NCBI GenBank assembly: GCA_029204225.1
Contig: CM055100.1
Coordinates: 2,317,334-2,381,333 of the forward strand
Length of the DNA stretch: 64,000 nucleotides
DNA from: Diphasiastrum complanatum
Lineage: Eukaryota > Streptophyta > Lycopodiopsida > Lycopodiales > Lycopodiaceae
Direction: 5' to 3'
Positions 10,558-21,093 of the stretch are shown here, in pieces. Below the pieces are notes generated by a model, which saw only the letters and a list, made by a program, of their open reading frames with translations, was not told the origin of the DNA and did no database searches. Numbering within the stretch: position 1 is the first letter of the stretch; each line of letters begins with the position of its first letter. The translations under genes were made by a program, and so were the position numbers.

Positions 10558-11033
10558 TGTTATGTCCATGTCATGTACAAGGGAATAAGGATAGCCAGTC
10601 ACTCTAGTTGTATGTGGTTATTAGTTATGCTACATCATTTCAGACGTGGTCGTATTAAGTAATTAATAATCATATGAGGGCCTAGACCTATAATTGGACA
10701 TAGGAGCACATGCATGGTGAAGACTACTTTAATGCAAGAATAGGAGATCAATAGCTCAATTTAGGTTGCATGGGGATCCTAAAGGGAATACTCTCTCTCT
10801 CTCTCTTGAGAAGAATAAGTCTAGTGGAAACTCGCCCATCCTCCTATTGTGAATTGTGATTCTTGAGCCAGTTCTTCCTCTTCTCTCTTGTGTTCTTCAC
10901 TGTGGCTTGGGGGTGGATTGGTTAGGGTATTGACTAGCCTCTCCGTATTGGTTGGGTGGTTCATGCTCCACAGGTGTCCTTTTAGTTTGCATGTGATTGG
11001 AATCTTGTAGATCTTCACTTGGTGGTTCTTACA
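10558..11033 (+). mobile_element. Chromovirus 5' LTR
   Basis: It begins TGTTATGTCCATG and ends GGTGGTTCTTACA, matching 16260-16744 over its length. A CT run (10792-10804) followed by 'gagaagaataagtctagtgg' lies in the same place in both copies. It contains no obvious consensus TATA box, although AATTAATAATCATATGAGG precedes the transcribed part. Confidence 0.9.
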
Positions 11034-11034
11034 T

Positions 11035-11046
11035 TGGTATCAGATC
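11035..11046 (+). promoter_or_regulatory. Primer binding site (initiator-Met tRNA)
   Basis: TGGTATCAGATC follows the 5' LTR after one base. It differs at one position from TGGTATCAGAGC, the complement of the plant initiator-Met tRNA 3' end used by chromoviruses and copia elements. Confidence 0.85.
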
Positions 11047-12830
11047 TTGGATCACATCTACCAATAGGTGGAGCTTGAGGATCTTGGATTTTGCAGTTCT
11101 TTTGGTGTAGCTCTTTGCTTCTTCTTCCAAGTGTTGGAATTCAATTTCAAGTAGGTGGATTCTCAGATCCTTAGTGTACTTTCAGCCTAAAGATCATAAT
11201 TGTGGATTTGTTCCATGAATTTTGAAGGAAATCATTGGATTTTTGATGAATTTAGTGAAATTTTCACCTAGAATTGATGGTTTTTGCAAGGAAATGATTA
11301 TAGGATCTGGTGTAGTACGTTTTCCAGATTGTACTTGCTGTTTTACAATCATTAATTACAGAATTTAATGATTGCATGTTGGTTGAAAAGTCAAAAGGTT
11401 GATTAGATAGTGATTTGGACCAAAAATTGGGGTTTTTGGACCATAAATGGGCTATGCAAACCATGTTTGACTTGAATCAGGACTTTCTAGTGCTTGCATG
11501 CAATGGATTTATAGGGATTTGGATTTTAAGGCACGAATTTGTGGATTTCCCCCATGAATTTGGGTCAAAATTGGTCAAAAATCATGGTTTTTTGGACTAA
11601 TTTTGGGGTAGATCTCAAAATTCTTGGAAAAGAATTGGTATGGACGTTTTCAGAGATGTAATGAAGCCGTCCCTAAGCTTCCATGAAGTTTGGTAGGGAT
11701 TAGACACCATTAGGGGGCTCAAAACATTCAAAAATAGTGTATTTTTGATGATTTTTGAGCGTGAATACCTCTCAATTGGGGGTCTGAACCTGTTGGTTCT
11801 TGTTACAAGCTTAAAGATATGTTGGATTGCCTCTGATTTGAGCCATCATGCATCCAATTTGGATAGATGTGCATTAGACACCAATTGTAGTTTTGCTTGT
11901 TGAAGGAGGCCAAAAATACATTTTTTGCATGATCTAAGCTTATGATTGCTTGCTGGACCTGTTAGAAGCTTCTATGCCTCTCTAATGAACCTTAGTAGAG
12001 TGCTTGTAACCTCTGATCCAAGGCTTTTTGGGCTGGGATGTGTTTGTTGATGATACCTCTCCACAAAAATGCGCCCTCCTACTTGTTTTTTAGGCATTTA
12101 ATGCTTGCACGTGTGAAGCCAACGGTGTAGGGTGACATAGAAAATGCCTTGTGGACCCACTCTCCCTCCGTTCTGTGCTTTACAGCAACCAATTTGGTGT
12201 CTTGTAGAGAAAATTATGGCCATCTGAAGTTTGGCAATTTTGAACTAAAATCTGCAAAATTTCGGAATTGTTCTGATGCATGCATGCTTGTAAATCAGTA
12301 TAGTGCTTTCCTGATGATGGAAATGTATGGATAGACCTCTATGCATGCTTGAATGCATGTTGCATGTGTAACCAGTGATTTTGATTAGTAGAATTCTTGC
12401 ATGTGACTATTTTTGGCAATTCTAGATCAAAAAGCAGATTTTCTAGCAACTAGGCCATTTACGGAAATTTTTTACTTTTTTGAAAAACTCAGTGCATGTC
12501 GAATTAGTTCCATGTAGGATCTTTTGAAATGATATCGATTTGAGACAGTGGCTATGTTTTTGCAAAATTGATCTGATTAATCGATTTTCACAGTTGGTCC
12601 ATTTCGAACAGATTTCGAAAATCGTAATTTTTCGTAAAAGTTAGTGGTTGGTCATAAAAAGTGTTGTTTTGTAATTTGTTATGATATTGATTTTGCGAAA
12701 GTTTGCTCAAACAAGTGAAAGACCTTGCTGAATGAAATCAGCTAGTTATGAAGGTTTTGAACGTTTCACTTATTGGTTGATGATTGGATCTCGACTAATT
12801 TAAGCAAATTTTGCATGTCTGGAAATCAAT
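11047..12830 (+). other. Chromovirus leader, no gene
   Basis: About 1.8 kb lies between the primer site and gag. Repeated phrases such as 'tttttgga', 'aaaattgg' and 'gcatgcat/tgcatgc' give it a patchy look, but no coding frame longer than ~65 codons looks real. A leader this long is on the large side for a chromovirus and may include decayed inserted sequence. Confidence 0.6.
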
Positions 12831-13740
12831 ATGGCAGACGATAATGCAAATGCAGCTCTCGATGGTTAGGTGCCAGTGCCTACCTATCTGCAAATTTGTC
12901 AGTCATTAAGCCAGGCGCTTAACAAGATAAACAACAAGAACACTTTACGTGATCAACAAATGGAAGTACTGTTAAATCAAGTGAGAGCTTTGTTTGCTCC
13001 GAATTTGGGCTTTCAGCCGGAACCATTTTTTGGGGGAGAAGAAAGAGAAGAAGCCTGAAATTGTGGATGACTGGTTAACCAAGTGGACCGGTTATTTTAA
13101 TCTACATGGAATTTCTGAGGAGAAAAAGATAGAGAGTGTTATTCTGTTCTCTCGTGGTAAAGCTTCGTCGTGGTGGCGTGATCTACAACCTAAACCTACC
13201 ACATTGGACGAGTTTATGGAGGTGTTCAAAAAGTTGTTTGTGGTTGTGGACGACTCAGAAGTTTTACCAAAGATTTGTGAACTGCAAAATGGGTACTCGG
13301 AGTTTGGACTCGTACCTACAAGATGTTATGGATTTGTGGAATAAAGTCCCCTCATTCGATGCAAAACTGGCACTATGGCAGTTTATCCTAGGTCTGCCTG
13401 CAGATTATCAGAATGAGTGTGAGCATATTGTGCTTCAAACCTTTGATGATGTAGTTCGTGTCGCGAAAGCGTACGACTCCACGGTTGTGGCATCTAGGAA
13501 GCAATTACAGGCTAATCCATCTAGATCATATGGACCCAGCCATAAAAAAGAGAATAAAAGAGTTCGTGGAAATAAGAATAAAAAATATTTCGACGAACTG
13601 GATCAAGCTGCATCTGAATTTAGACAAAAGAAAAAGTTGTCCCGGAAAAAGGCTAGAAGGACCAATGTTTGTTTCCATTGTGGTCAGCCTGGACACGTTA
13701 TGAAAATCTGCCCAGAACGAAAGAAAGGCACAGCTCAAGT
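12831..13740 (+). pseudogene. Chromovirus gag with CCHC knuckle
   Basis: The start at 12831 (MADDNANAALDG) meets a TAG at 12867. The reading then continues as PVPTYLQICQSLSQALNKIN, shifts frame near 13030 in a run of T and G, and shifts again near 13285. The retrotransposon Gag domain is recognisable: the WLTKWTGYF, SRGKASSWWRDL, LDEFMEVFKK and YLQDVMDLWNKVP blocks in order. A zinc knuckle, CFHCGQPGHVMKIC, spans about 13675-13715 (CX2CX4HX4C intact). One nonsense codon and two frameshifts make it non-functional. Confidence 0.85.
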
Positions 13741-13829
13741 GATTGAGATGACAGGTAGAGAGAATTTTAAGCTGAAAATTAATACAATTAATTGTGAGTG
13801 TGATTGTTCTTTCAGTACTACTTCATTCT

Positions 13830-14050
13830 TACCAAATGATTTATTTTGTTTAAAAGGCACTGTGAATGGACATGAAGTTAGTATTTTAGTGGACAATGAA
13901 TCTACTCATAATTTCATTAACTCTGGTCTTGTGCAGAGACTCGGACTCAAAACTGAAGCCAGTAACCATAGATATCGAGTATATCTAGCTTCAGGAGCGG
14001 AGTTGGAGACGTGGGATGTGAAAGTTCCAAGACTCCCTGTTTGGATCTAG
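13830..14050 (+). pseudogene. Chromovirus aspartic protease with altered active site
   Basis: The reading continues from Gag: LKGTVNGHEVSILVDNEST, then HNFINSGLVQRLGLK. In gypsy retropepsins this stretch reads V-D-S/T-G-S/A-T-H-N-F. Here the catalytic triplet D-S/T-G has become D-N-E, so the enzyme could not be active. A stop at 14048-14050 follows LPVWI. The chain would normally continue to DVILGYEWL, which is still readable at 14090-14125. Confidence 0.75.
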
Positions 14051-14248
14051 GACTATAGAGAGTTAATTGATTTCCATGTTCTAGATTTAGCACGTACGGA
14101 TATTCTAGGATACGAGTGGTTATTTAATAAGCATCTTGAAATAGATTTTGAGAAGCATGTTCTCTCTTTTCAGGAGGGTAAAGAAATAGTTACATTGTTT
14201 GGAGACAATTTTGTACGTACATCTAGGATGAGTTGATTTGCTAATGTA

Positions 14249-14587
14249 ATGGACATTTTTGATTCACAGTATGAAGCTTATTCTTTATTTGCTAAGCCAA
14301 TTTTGGATCTATTAGAAATGCATCTTAGTTGTGAATTGTCAAAAATTCTTAACTCGGTAGACTTAGATCAAATTGAGAAGAATAAGTTACTGTTTGGATT
14401 CAAGGATGTATTTACAGAAGAATTACCTCATGGATTACTGCCGTCCAAATCGGTAGACCATAAGATTGAGTTAATTCCAGGTAGTCACTCTATCTCTAGA
14501 CAACCTTATAGGTTTTCTCATAAAGGAGAGGTAGAGATTACTAAGCAAATTGAAAATTACCTGAAGATGGGTCCACACACATCTTGA
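14249..14587 (+). pseudogene. RT N-terminal remnant; rest of RT deleted
   Basis: The reading LFGFKDVFTEELPHGLLPSK, VDHKIELIPGS, RQPYRFSHKGEVEITKQI is the conserved lead-in to gypsy RT, ending just before the fingers. The next recognisable sequence, at 14633, is already the end of RNase H. About 1.2-1.3 kb of RT and RNase H, including the YxDD box, is therefore missing between ~14585 and 14632. Confidence 0.8.
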
Positions 14588-14632
14588 AGCCTCCATCCTT
14601 TTTCGCTTTCAGAAGAACAGAAGCACTCCAAG

Positions 14633-15991
14633 GTGACTTACTTGGCCGAATATATCAAGGGCAGCTCTAACCAAGTTGTGGATGCACTTAGTCGGATTGG
14701 TGAATTAAATGAACTTTCTTTCATCCAGATTTCCACTGATCTATATCTTTCACTGAGAGGAAAATGTGAATCAAATTCTCATTTTGGTCCCATCTGGAAG
14801 ATGGTAGAGACAGGAAAAAATGAAAATGGAATAGAGATTTACTCGCAGGGGTCTCAGGTTCTTAGGAAAGATAAGAAGATAGCGGAACAGTTCTCTATCC
14901 GAGGTGGGTTCCTATTTTGGAATGGAAAAATTTGTGTATCGGCGAATGATGAGTTAACGAAGAAGATTCTTTATGAGTGTCATGACGTTCCTTGTGCAGG
15001 TCATCCGGGTATACACAGGACTTTGGACTTGGTCAAAAGAGAGTTTCACTGGCTGAAACTCAAGACATTTGTCGAGTCTTATGTGGTTAAGTGTAGACCT
15101 TGCCGGTTAGCCAAAGCTGAACGCTTAAAGACTGGAGGGTTGCTACATCCCCTAGATATCCCTCAGAAACGATGGGAAAGTATATCTATGGAATTTTTGG
15201 TTGGACTTCCAAGGACCCAATGCCAAAATGATTCTATTTGGGTTGTGGTGAATAGGTTGACAAAGTTAGCTACTTTTATACCAATCAAGTCAACTGCTAA
15301 GGCTTTAGATTTAGCCCAGATCTTTGTGGAAAGATTATTTAGGCTTTATGGACTGCCAAGTGATATAGTTAGTGATAGAGATCCTAAGTTTACAGGCCAC
15401 TTTTGGTCAACTGTATTCCATAAGCTTAAAACCTCACTTAGTTTTAGTTCTTCTGATTATCCTGAATCAGATGGCTAGACTGAGAGAACTAATCAGACTA
15501 TGGAGGACATGTTGAGAACTTATGTGTCTCACAGGCAATCTCAGTGGGAAGATTACATTCCTTTGATTGAGTTTGCTTATAACAGTAGAAAACATTCTTC
15601 TACTGGTTATAGTCCGTTTATGTTGATGTACGGTTTTCAACCTAGATCTCCGGTAAATGTGGAGACAAAGTCTTTTAAGATCCAGAGAGTTGCAGATTTC
15701 TTGCATGATATGCGTAAAATGTTGCAAGTGGCCCGTGATTGTATCTGGAGTGCTCAGGATAGAGCTAAGTACTATGCCGATCTTAAGAGGTCTCCTAGAG
15801 ATTTTAAAGTTGATGTCTGGGTATATCTTAGAATACCTAAGGATTCTAAGACTATGAGTACATGGAAGCATTATAAATTGTCTACGAGATATTGTGGACC
15901 ATTTCGGATTATAAAGAAAATTGGTTCTTTAGCTTACGAATTAGATCTTCAGAACAAGACTACAGCTCACCCAGTGTTTCATGTAAGCTGA
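14633..15991 (+). pseudogene. RNase H tail and integrase of the chromovirus
   Basis: It opens with the RNase H end (YIKGSSNQVVDALSRI). The integrase zinc domain follows (HDVPCAGHPGIHRTLDLV ... CRPCRLAK). The core has ISMEFLVGLPRT, VSDRDPKFTGHFW and SDYPESDG-stop-TERTNQ. In the DDE triad the first Asp (usually SMDF) is Glu, the second Asp is kept, and the Glu is followed by a TAG at 15476 in place of Gln. The C-terminal SH3-like domain (DVWVYLRIP ... CGPFRIIKKIGSLAYELDLQ) and HPVFHVS end the frame at a TGA (15989-15991). Confidence 0.9.
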
Positions 15992-16231
15992 TTGAAATTA
16001 AGTTTGCATGAAGGTGAAGTAGTTGGTTTAGAGGGAGATCTTACCCATTTGGAGGACTCATCACTTAGTGTTCCTTTGGAACCTGAAAAGGTACTCAGAA
16101 CCAGAGATAAACAATTGAGAAATTGTTCTATCTCTGAGTGCTTGGTCAGGTGGAAGGGACGGACTGAGGATGATGATTCATGGGAAAGGGTCGAAAGCAC
16201 AAAGAAGAATTTTTCTAGTTTTCATTTCTAG
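15992..16231 (+). pseudogene. Chromodomain at the integrase C-terminus
   Basis: After the stop the same frame goes on LKLSLHEGEVVG, LRTRDKQLRNCSISECLVRW, KGRTEDDDSWERVEST and ends KKNFSSFHF. The 'LVRWKG...(D)SWE' core is the chromodomain fold, which in chromoviruses directs integration to chromatin carrying particular histone marks. The first beta strand and the W-K-G turn are preserved. The upstream stop would remove it from the polyprotein. Confidence 0.85.
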
Positions 16232-16248
16232 AGATAGAAATGGTCTAA

Positions 16249-16744
16249 GGGAGGAAGAATGTTATGTCCATGTCTTGTACAAGGGAATTGGAATTATTCC
16301 TAACGTGGATAGCCGGGCACTCCAATTGTATGTGGTTATTAGTTATGCTACCTCATTCTGGACGTGGTCATATTAAATAATTAATAATCATATGAGGGCC
16401 CAGACCTATAATTGGATGGAGGAGCGCATGCATGGTGAAGACTGCTTTAATGCAAGAATGATCAATAGCTCAATTTAGGTCGCATGGGAATCCTAAAGAG
16501 AATATTCTCTCTCTCTTGAGAAGAATAAGTCTAGTGGAAACTCGCCCATCCTCCTATTGTGAATTGTGCTTCTTGTGCCAGTTCTTCCTCTCCTCTCTTG
16601 TGTTCTTCACTGTGGCTTGGGAGTGGATTGGTTAGGGTATTGACTAGCCTCTCCATATTGGTTGGGTGGTTCATGCTCCATAAGTGTCCTTTTGGTTTGC
16701 ATGTGATTGGAATCCTGTAGATCTTCCACTTGGTGGTTCTTACA
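16249..16744 (+). mobile_element. Polypurine tract and chromovirus 3' LTR
   Basis: GGGAGGAAGAA (16249-16259) primes plus-strand synthesis. The LTR follows from TGTTATGTCC at 16260 to CTTACA at 16744. Compared with the 5' copy it keeps 'ttggaattattcctaacgtgg' near its start and has a shorter CT run (16506-16515). Confidence 0.9.
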
Positions 16745-17039
16745 GACTGAGATACCAGATAGATAGAAATGAGGTGGGCAAAAAGTGTTAGAATATTTTT
16801 CATATGGTGTAGCCTATCATTTGGTGAAATGGGTATTTACAGAATAAAAAGAAAATCCAGAGAAAGTAAATAAGTACAGGTATGAATTATAAACAAGAAG
16901 CGAGGTGAAAAATAGGCATGCAAAACGAGAATAATAAGCAAGAAAATAAGAAAATAAAAGAAAATAAAAAGAATAAAAAGTGTAAAATATATATATTAGG
17001 AAAAAGGTGTTAAATTGGGTCAACAAAAAATAACTCTTT
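16745..17039. other. No gene seen; A-rich strand
   Basis: A purine-rich plus strand (runs of 'aaaataaaagaaaataaaaag') lies between the chromovirus LTR and the integrase end of the neighbouring minus-strand gypsy element. It is probably the 3' non-coding end of that gypsy. Its 3' LTR is not present. Confidence 0.5.
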
Positions 17040-18241
17040 GTAATACCGCCATAGACGACCACCGTTGACGACAGTGTCTAGGAGTATTCCGTCAAGTGTT
17101 TGCAACTGGACTGCACCATTAGAATAGATTTTATTAATAACATACAGTCCCTCACTTCGGAATTTCAATTTGCTGGGGTGCTTCTTTGATGTATAAAGAA
17201 GAGCCTGGTCACCTAAGTGTTGATCTTTATTTCGTAAGTGATGGTCATGCTAGGCCTTTTGGCGTCGTTTGTTAACCAATTGTGCATGGTAAGATATAAG
17301 TCTTGTCTCGCACAACTGGGCTAATGTAAATAGCCTAGTTTTGACTTGTTGCTCAATTGTAGCTTTTTCACATAGATCTTTAGAGAAAGCTTCCATGACT
17401 CTTAGCGAAGGGACTAAGAATTCTATGGGCATTACCGCCTCTTGATTATATACTAAGTGGAAAGGGGTAATCCACCCAGTGGCTTTCTTCGGGGTGGTGC
17501 GGTAAGCCCTGATAGCTGAAAAAAATTTCGTTTCCCAATTAGAACGACTGGTTTCAATTATCTTCGTCAAAATTTTACATATCGTCTTGTTAGTTGATTC
17601 GGCCTGGCCATTACATCTTGGATAGTACGGGGTGTATTCTTTCTGTGAACGACAAGGTAATGGCGTAGTAAATGATCAATGACAACATCTAAAAAATGCG
17701 TGTCGCAATCACTAACTAGCTCTATAGGGCAGCCAAAATGTGTCATAATGTTTTCGTAAAGAAAACGCGCGATAGTTTTTGCATTGTCGTCCTTCGTTGC
17801 TCGAGCCTCAACCCATTTAGTGGCGTAATCTATGGCTATGAGGATGTAACGGGCTTGGGTATGTTTTGCTACTGGACTGATGGGTCCAACAAAATCAATT
17901 TTCCACTTATGTAAGGCTTCGCCTTCTATAATGGGAGCTAGTGGTGTGAAGTCTGCTTTGGTATTTTTCTTGGCTCGTTGACAGACATCACATGTTTTAA
18001 TGACAACAAACGTGTCCTTAAATAAAGATGGCCACCACAATCCTTTGCAAAGGATAATCTTAGCTGTGGCTTCAGCAGAAAAGTGGCTGTCGCCAATGCC
18101 CTCATGAGGCTGAGATATGATCGGTTGTATCTCAGATTCATAAGCACGTCGTCGAATGATACCGTCAACGCCCCTTTTGTAAAGTTGTCCCGCTATTAAC
18201 TGAAAGGGCACTGCTTTTAGCAAAAATTTTCTTTTTGCCAT
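17040..18241 (-). pseudogene. Gypsy integrase (minus strand)
   Basis: Read from 18241 leftward: an N-terminal block (LIAGQLYKRGVDGIIRRRAY), then the zinc domain (HEGIGDSHFSAEATA ... WWPSLFKD ... CDVCQRAKK). The core has KWKIDFVGPISP, FLYENIMTHFGCPIELVSD and CDTHFL. A frameshift near 17640 precedes the third catalytic block, NGQAESTNK, which reads in the next frame with KIIETSRSNWETKF and AYRTTPKKATGW. A second shift near 17250 leads to the C-terminal domain (HPSKLKFRSEGLYVINKIYS, NGAVQLQTLDG), ending near 17040. Both Asp and the Glu are present. Long spacing and the 'FVGPI..GCPIELVSD' wording point to the Tat/Athila-like side of gypsy. Confidence 0.85.
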
Positions 18242-18684
18242 CGTACTCAGGCCTTCTTTGAATCGTTTCCAACAAGAGAAAATTCAATTTTTGAGTCAGG
18301 CGAATATTCAATGATATGCCATTTTGAGAACCTTCGCCGAGCATCATAACCTCATTATGAACCTTCGCCGACCTGCTAGATGATCTTAAAATGTCCAAAT
18401 TAGGTTGTCCATAGGTTCAGATTGTGAAAAAATGCATTTATGACAGTATCTGGGCGAAGGACCCTCCTGGGTGAAGGTTCATCCTTCGCCATCTTTGGAA
18501 AACGTTCGCCTAATAGGTTTAGATCCCTAGAAACCTTCGCCGAGATTTATATAGCCTATTTTTATAGTACTGTACATGCCTGCAAATTTTTGTTCAAAAC
18601 TGATCAGCCCAACTACTATTCAGTGTAATGGACCCACCAAATTCACCTATAAGTTGGCTGAATTCGATTCATTCCTCACTTGTG
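18242..18684 (-). other. RT/RNase H missing; CCTTCGCC-rich filler
   Basis: Between protease and integrase there should be about 1.5-2 kb of RT and RNase H. Instead about 440 bp of non-coding DNA lies here, with seven variants of CCTTCGCC/GGCGAAGG (near 18333, 18360, 18452, 18470, 18482, 18500 and 18533). The same motif is scattered over the element's own leader at 21.3-22.0 kb, which suggests that leader-type sequence replaced RT. Confidence 0.55.
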
Positions 18685-19240
18685 CTAGCGAAGCTCTTGC
18701 AAATTTTTCTTGCAATCACAAGTGTGATCTGTTGTTGATGAATCATCATCCACTTTTTGAACCACTGGCTTGGTAGTCCAAGTCGTAGGATCAACTTTAA
18801 CTGCACGTTCACGATTTTCAAAGGTGATTTTTCCGATATCCCAATTATGAATTACTTGCGCAACTCGTACCCATGGACGTCCTAAGAGAACTCGGTAGAC
18901 ATTTGGTGCTTCTGGTAAGTTCATCACGATGAAAGTAATGACGAACTGTACTCCTACAATCCTGACAGGTATATCTTCTACCATTTCTCGTGGACGAAAT
19001 GTCGTTTGATCAGTTAGCTTAATAGCAAAAGTAGCAGGCTTAATCTTTTTAAGGCCCCATTTTGTACATAGCTTTGTAGAAATCAGCTTAACTCCTAAAC
19101 CGCCATCTATCACGGCTGCTTCTTTAGAAAATTGTCTATGTTGTATCGGCAGAGTAATATTCTTTTGTTCACTTTTCCAAGCGGCTCCAACATGGAGTAC
19201 ATCGTTAGATTCTTCAAATCCAGCACAAAAAAGCGGCTCC
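18685..19240 (-). pseudogene. Gypsy aspartic protease region (minus strand)
   Basis: The lead-in (NDVLHVGAAWKSEQKNITLP, read on the minus strand from ~19220) is followed by VIDGGLGVKLISTKLCTKWG, where D-G-G stands at the place of the retropepsin D-S/T-G triplet. It continues with FAIKLTDQTTF, VEDIPVRIVGVQFVITFIVM and YRVLLGRPWVRVAQVIHNW. The 'LLGRPW' strand is typical of plant gypsy proteases. Frame 18685-19113 is open for 142 codons. Related copies lie at 5548-5742, 52712-52903 and 59910-60540. The lead-in alone recurs at 36234-36350. Confidence 0.8.
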
Positions 19241-19689
19241 TGATGGTCTTCTGATTCTTCTTGAGCTAACTTTTGCGCTGACTTCTTTTGCTTTTGGTAC
19301 CAACTTTAGGAACTCTCCCAATGAAATATTGATCTTGCTAGACAAAATATTTATGAGTAATTCTGTATGCGGTGCTTCCGGTTCAATCATCTTGAAGGGT
19401 TTTTCGTGATGATGTAATTGATCATTCATATCTGTATGTAAATTTCTTGGAGGTTGCAATGGTGAAGACCGAACTTCAGCTGTTACTTTAGCAACTTCAA
19501 GTTCCTCTTCTTCTTGTAGATGTTTAATCCACTGTCTCATATCCTAATATCTTCGTTTTTCTGCATTAAGATTTGGATAGACTCCCGATGCTATTGGTGT
19601 ATCGGTCAATGGTATAGAATCAACAGGCACTGAATCCACTATTGGTTCTTTTTGCTTTTGTGCTCTGGTGACCACCATCTATCGATCCT
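19241..19689 (-). pseudogene. Gag-protease linker of the minus-strand gypsy
   Basis: The frame at 19214-19540 (LQEEEELEVAKVTAEV ... NDQLHHHEKPFKMIEPEAPH, TELLINILSSKINISLGEFL) matches the linker at 59601-59882 (DLNDCLHHQEVPFQMAEPEV, LSTRMKVSIREFMRIAPQAK). No known domain; it is conserved between copies, so it is probably a real part of the polyprotein. Confidence 0.6.
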
Positions 19690-21093
19690 TGCTTGATCGT
19701 TATCAAATTTATAGGTGTTGTAGCTGGTGGTGGCTTTGGTCTTGCTGGACGGTCTTTATAGCAATGCCCATATCCACAGTCACGACAGAATGGTACAAAT
19801 TTTCCTTTATTTGGGCATTCTGCAACTCTGTGATTTTCTCCACATGCAAAGCATCCAAGTGGTGCTCTGGCCCAATTTCTCGAGGCTTGTTGTTGAGCGG
19901 CAACATAAATGGCATACTGTTATGAAGATCCACCTCCCTGATCACTACCATAGCTCCATTGCTCAACACTTTCGTAAGATTCTAGTTCCATCAAATTGGC
20001 AGGAGGAGCAGAGTGTTTTGGTGGGGCAGTCAAAGCTAGACGTTTCCGGTATCCAAGAGTAGATTGTTGCAGTCTTGCTGCTGGATTGCCTCCATACTGT
20101 GAATCTCGATATCTCATCTGGGCATACCGTTGCTGAATTATCCGAGGGTTGAACTTGCAAAAGGCAGTCTCATGGTCAGGTGAATTATACAGATGGCAAA
20201 CACTGATTTTCATTCGTTTTTTCAATTGAGAACACTTGTTCACTGTGTGATTTCCTGTACAAATAAAACACCAGACATTTTCCCTGATAGGAAAAGTCTT
20301 TGCAAACTTCTCAGGTTCCTTGTTTGCTTCTCCGTGGAAATTTTTCAATGCTTTGATCTTCTCATCAAATTGCAACTGCAACTTTTCCATCTATTTCTAC
20401 TGGGTCTTTCCAAGTTTCTTGAACTCATTGAGCATCATTTCTGCAGTAGCATTGGCATTCGTTGATGCAATAGTGGTGGATGTCGTAGTAGTCTGCCCTG
20501 CTGTATAAGGCAACATACTGACATTCAACTCATCATCTAAATCTTCATTCTCCTTTCGAATTGCATCGTCCATCGCATTTTGCAAAAGTGCGTACTCGTT
20601 ATGGCGTTTCAGCTCACGTTTGATCCGTTTAGGTAGACCTGACAAAAACCACATAATCATGGCATTTTCATTAATTAGCTCATGCTCACATTCAGATCTA
20701 AGACGTTTCACCCTTTCGATGTAATCTTGAACCATTTCCCGCTTTCCCATTTTTAAATTAACTTAAAAGTAGGAAAGGGTCTTCCATAAACTTCCGCGGT
20801 TTGAACCGTGTGATAAGGGCTCATTTAACAACCTCCCAATCTGTACGCTCAATTTCATCTTGGTTATAGTACCAATCTTGTGCTGCGTCTGTTAAGGCCA
20901 TAGGAAACAACTTAAGTTTATCTTGAGGATAAATCTCACCATAGACCTCACAGGATTCAGCATAGATCTAAAGAAATCTAACTAGATCTGTTAATCCATT
21001 ATATTTGGGTAGATCCAATCGGGGTGCTCTTCTAACAATAATTGGATTGACCTCCTGTGGAGCACCTCTAGGAGCAGCTCCAGGGGCAACCAT
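19690..21093 (-). pseudogene. Gypsy gag with four Cys/His knuckles
   Basis: A start at 21093 gives MVAPGAAPRGAPQEVNPIIV, then RRAPRLDLPKYNGLTDLVRF and DAAQDWYYNQDEIERTDWEV, with in-frame stops. Near 20750 the open part takes over: VQDYIERVKRLRSECEHELI, then MWFLSGLPKRIKREL. This is the retrotransposon Gag core. Downstream come CFICTGNHTVNKC and CHLYNSPDHETAFC (20390-19920 frame), then after a frame change CFACGENHRVAEC and CRDCGYGHC. Two of the knuckles have three residues rather than four before His, and the second has Tyr for its second Cys. Stops and shifts make it inactive. Confidence 0.8.

Larger units (their letters stand above)
10558..16744 (+). mobile_element. Chromovirus (Ty3/gypsy) with two LTRs, internally deleted
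   Basis: Two direct LTRs of about 476 and 485 bp (TGTTATGTCC...GGTTCTTACA) flank a plus-strand interior. The order is tRNA-Met primer site, long leader, gag with a CCHC knuckle, protease, a piece of RT, the very end of RNase H, integrase, chromodomain, polypurine tract. Gag-PR-RT-RH-IN-chromodomain is the chromovirus layout. The LTRs differ by substitutions and by a deletion of about 20 bp near the start of the 5' copy, so the insertion is old. The flanks (GAGAG and GACTG) do not give a clean 5 bp target duplication. Confidence 0.9.

Noticed and set aside
15467-15871. 134-codon minus-strand frame across the chromovirus integrase
   Set aside because: It is the shadow of the integrase gene on the other strand.
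20397-20508. Plus-strand frames opposite the gypsy gag
   Set aside because: They are antisense shadows of the Gag region, whose core blocks read on the minus strand.
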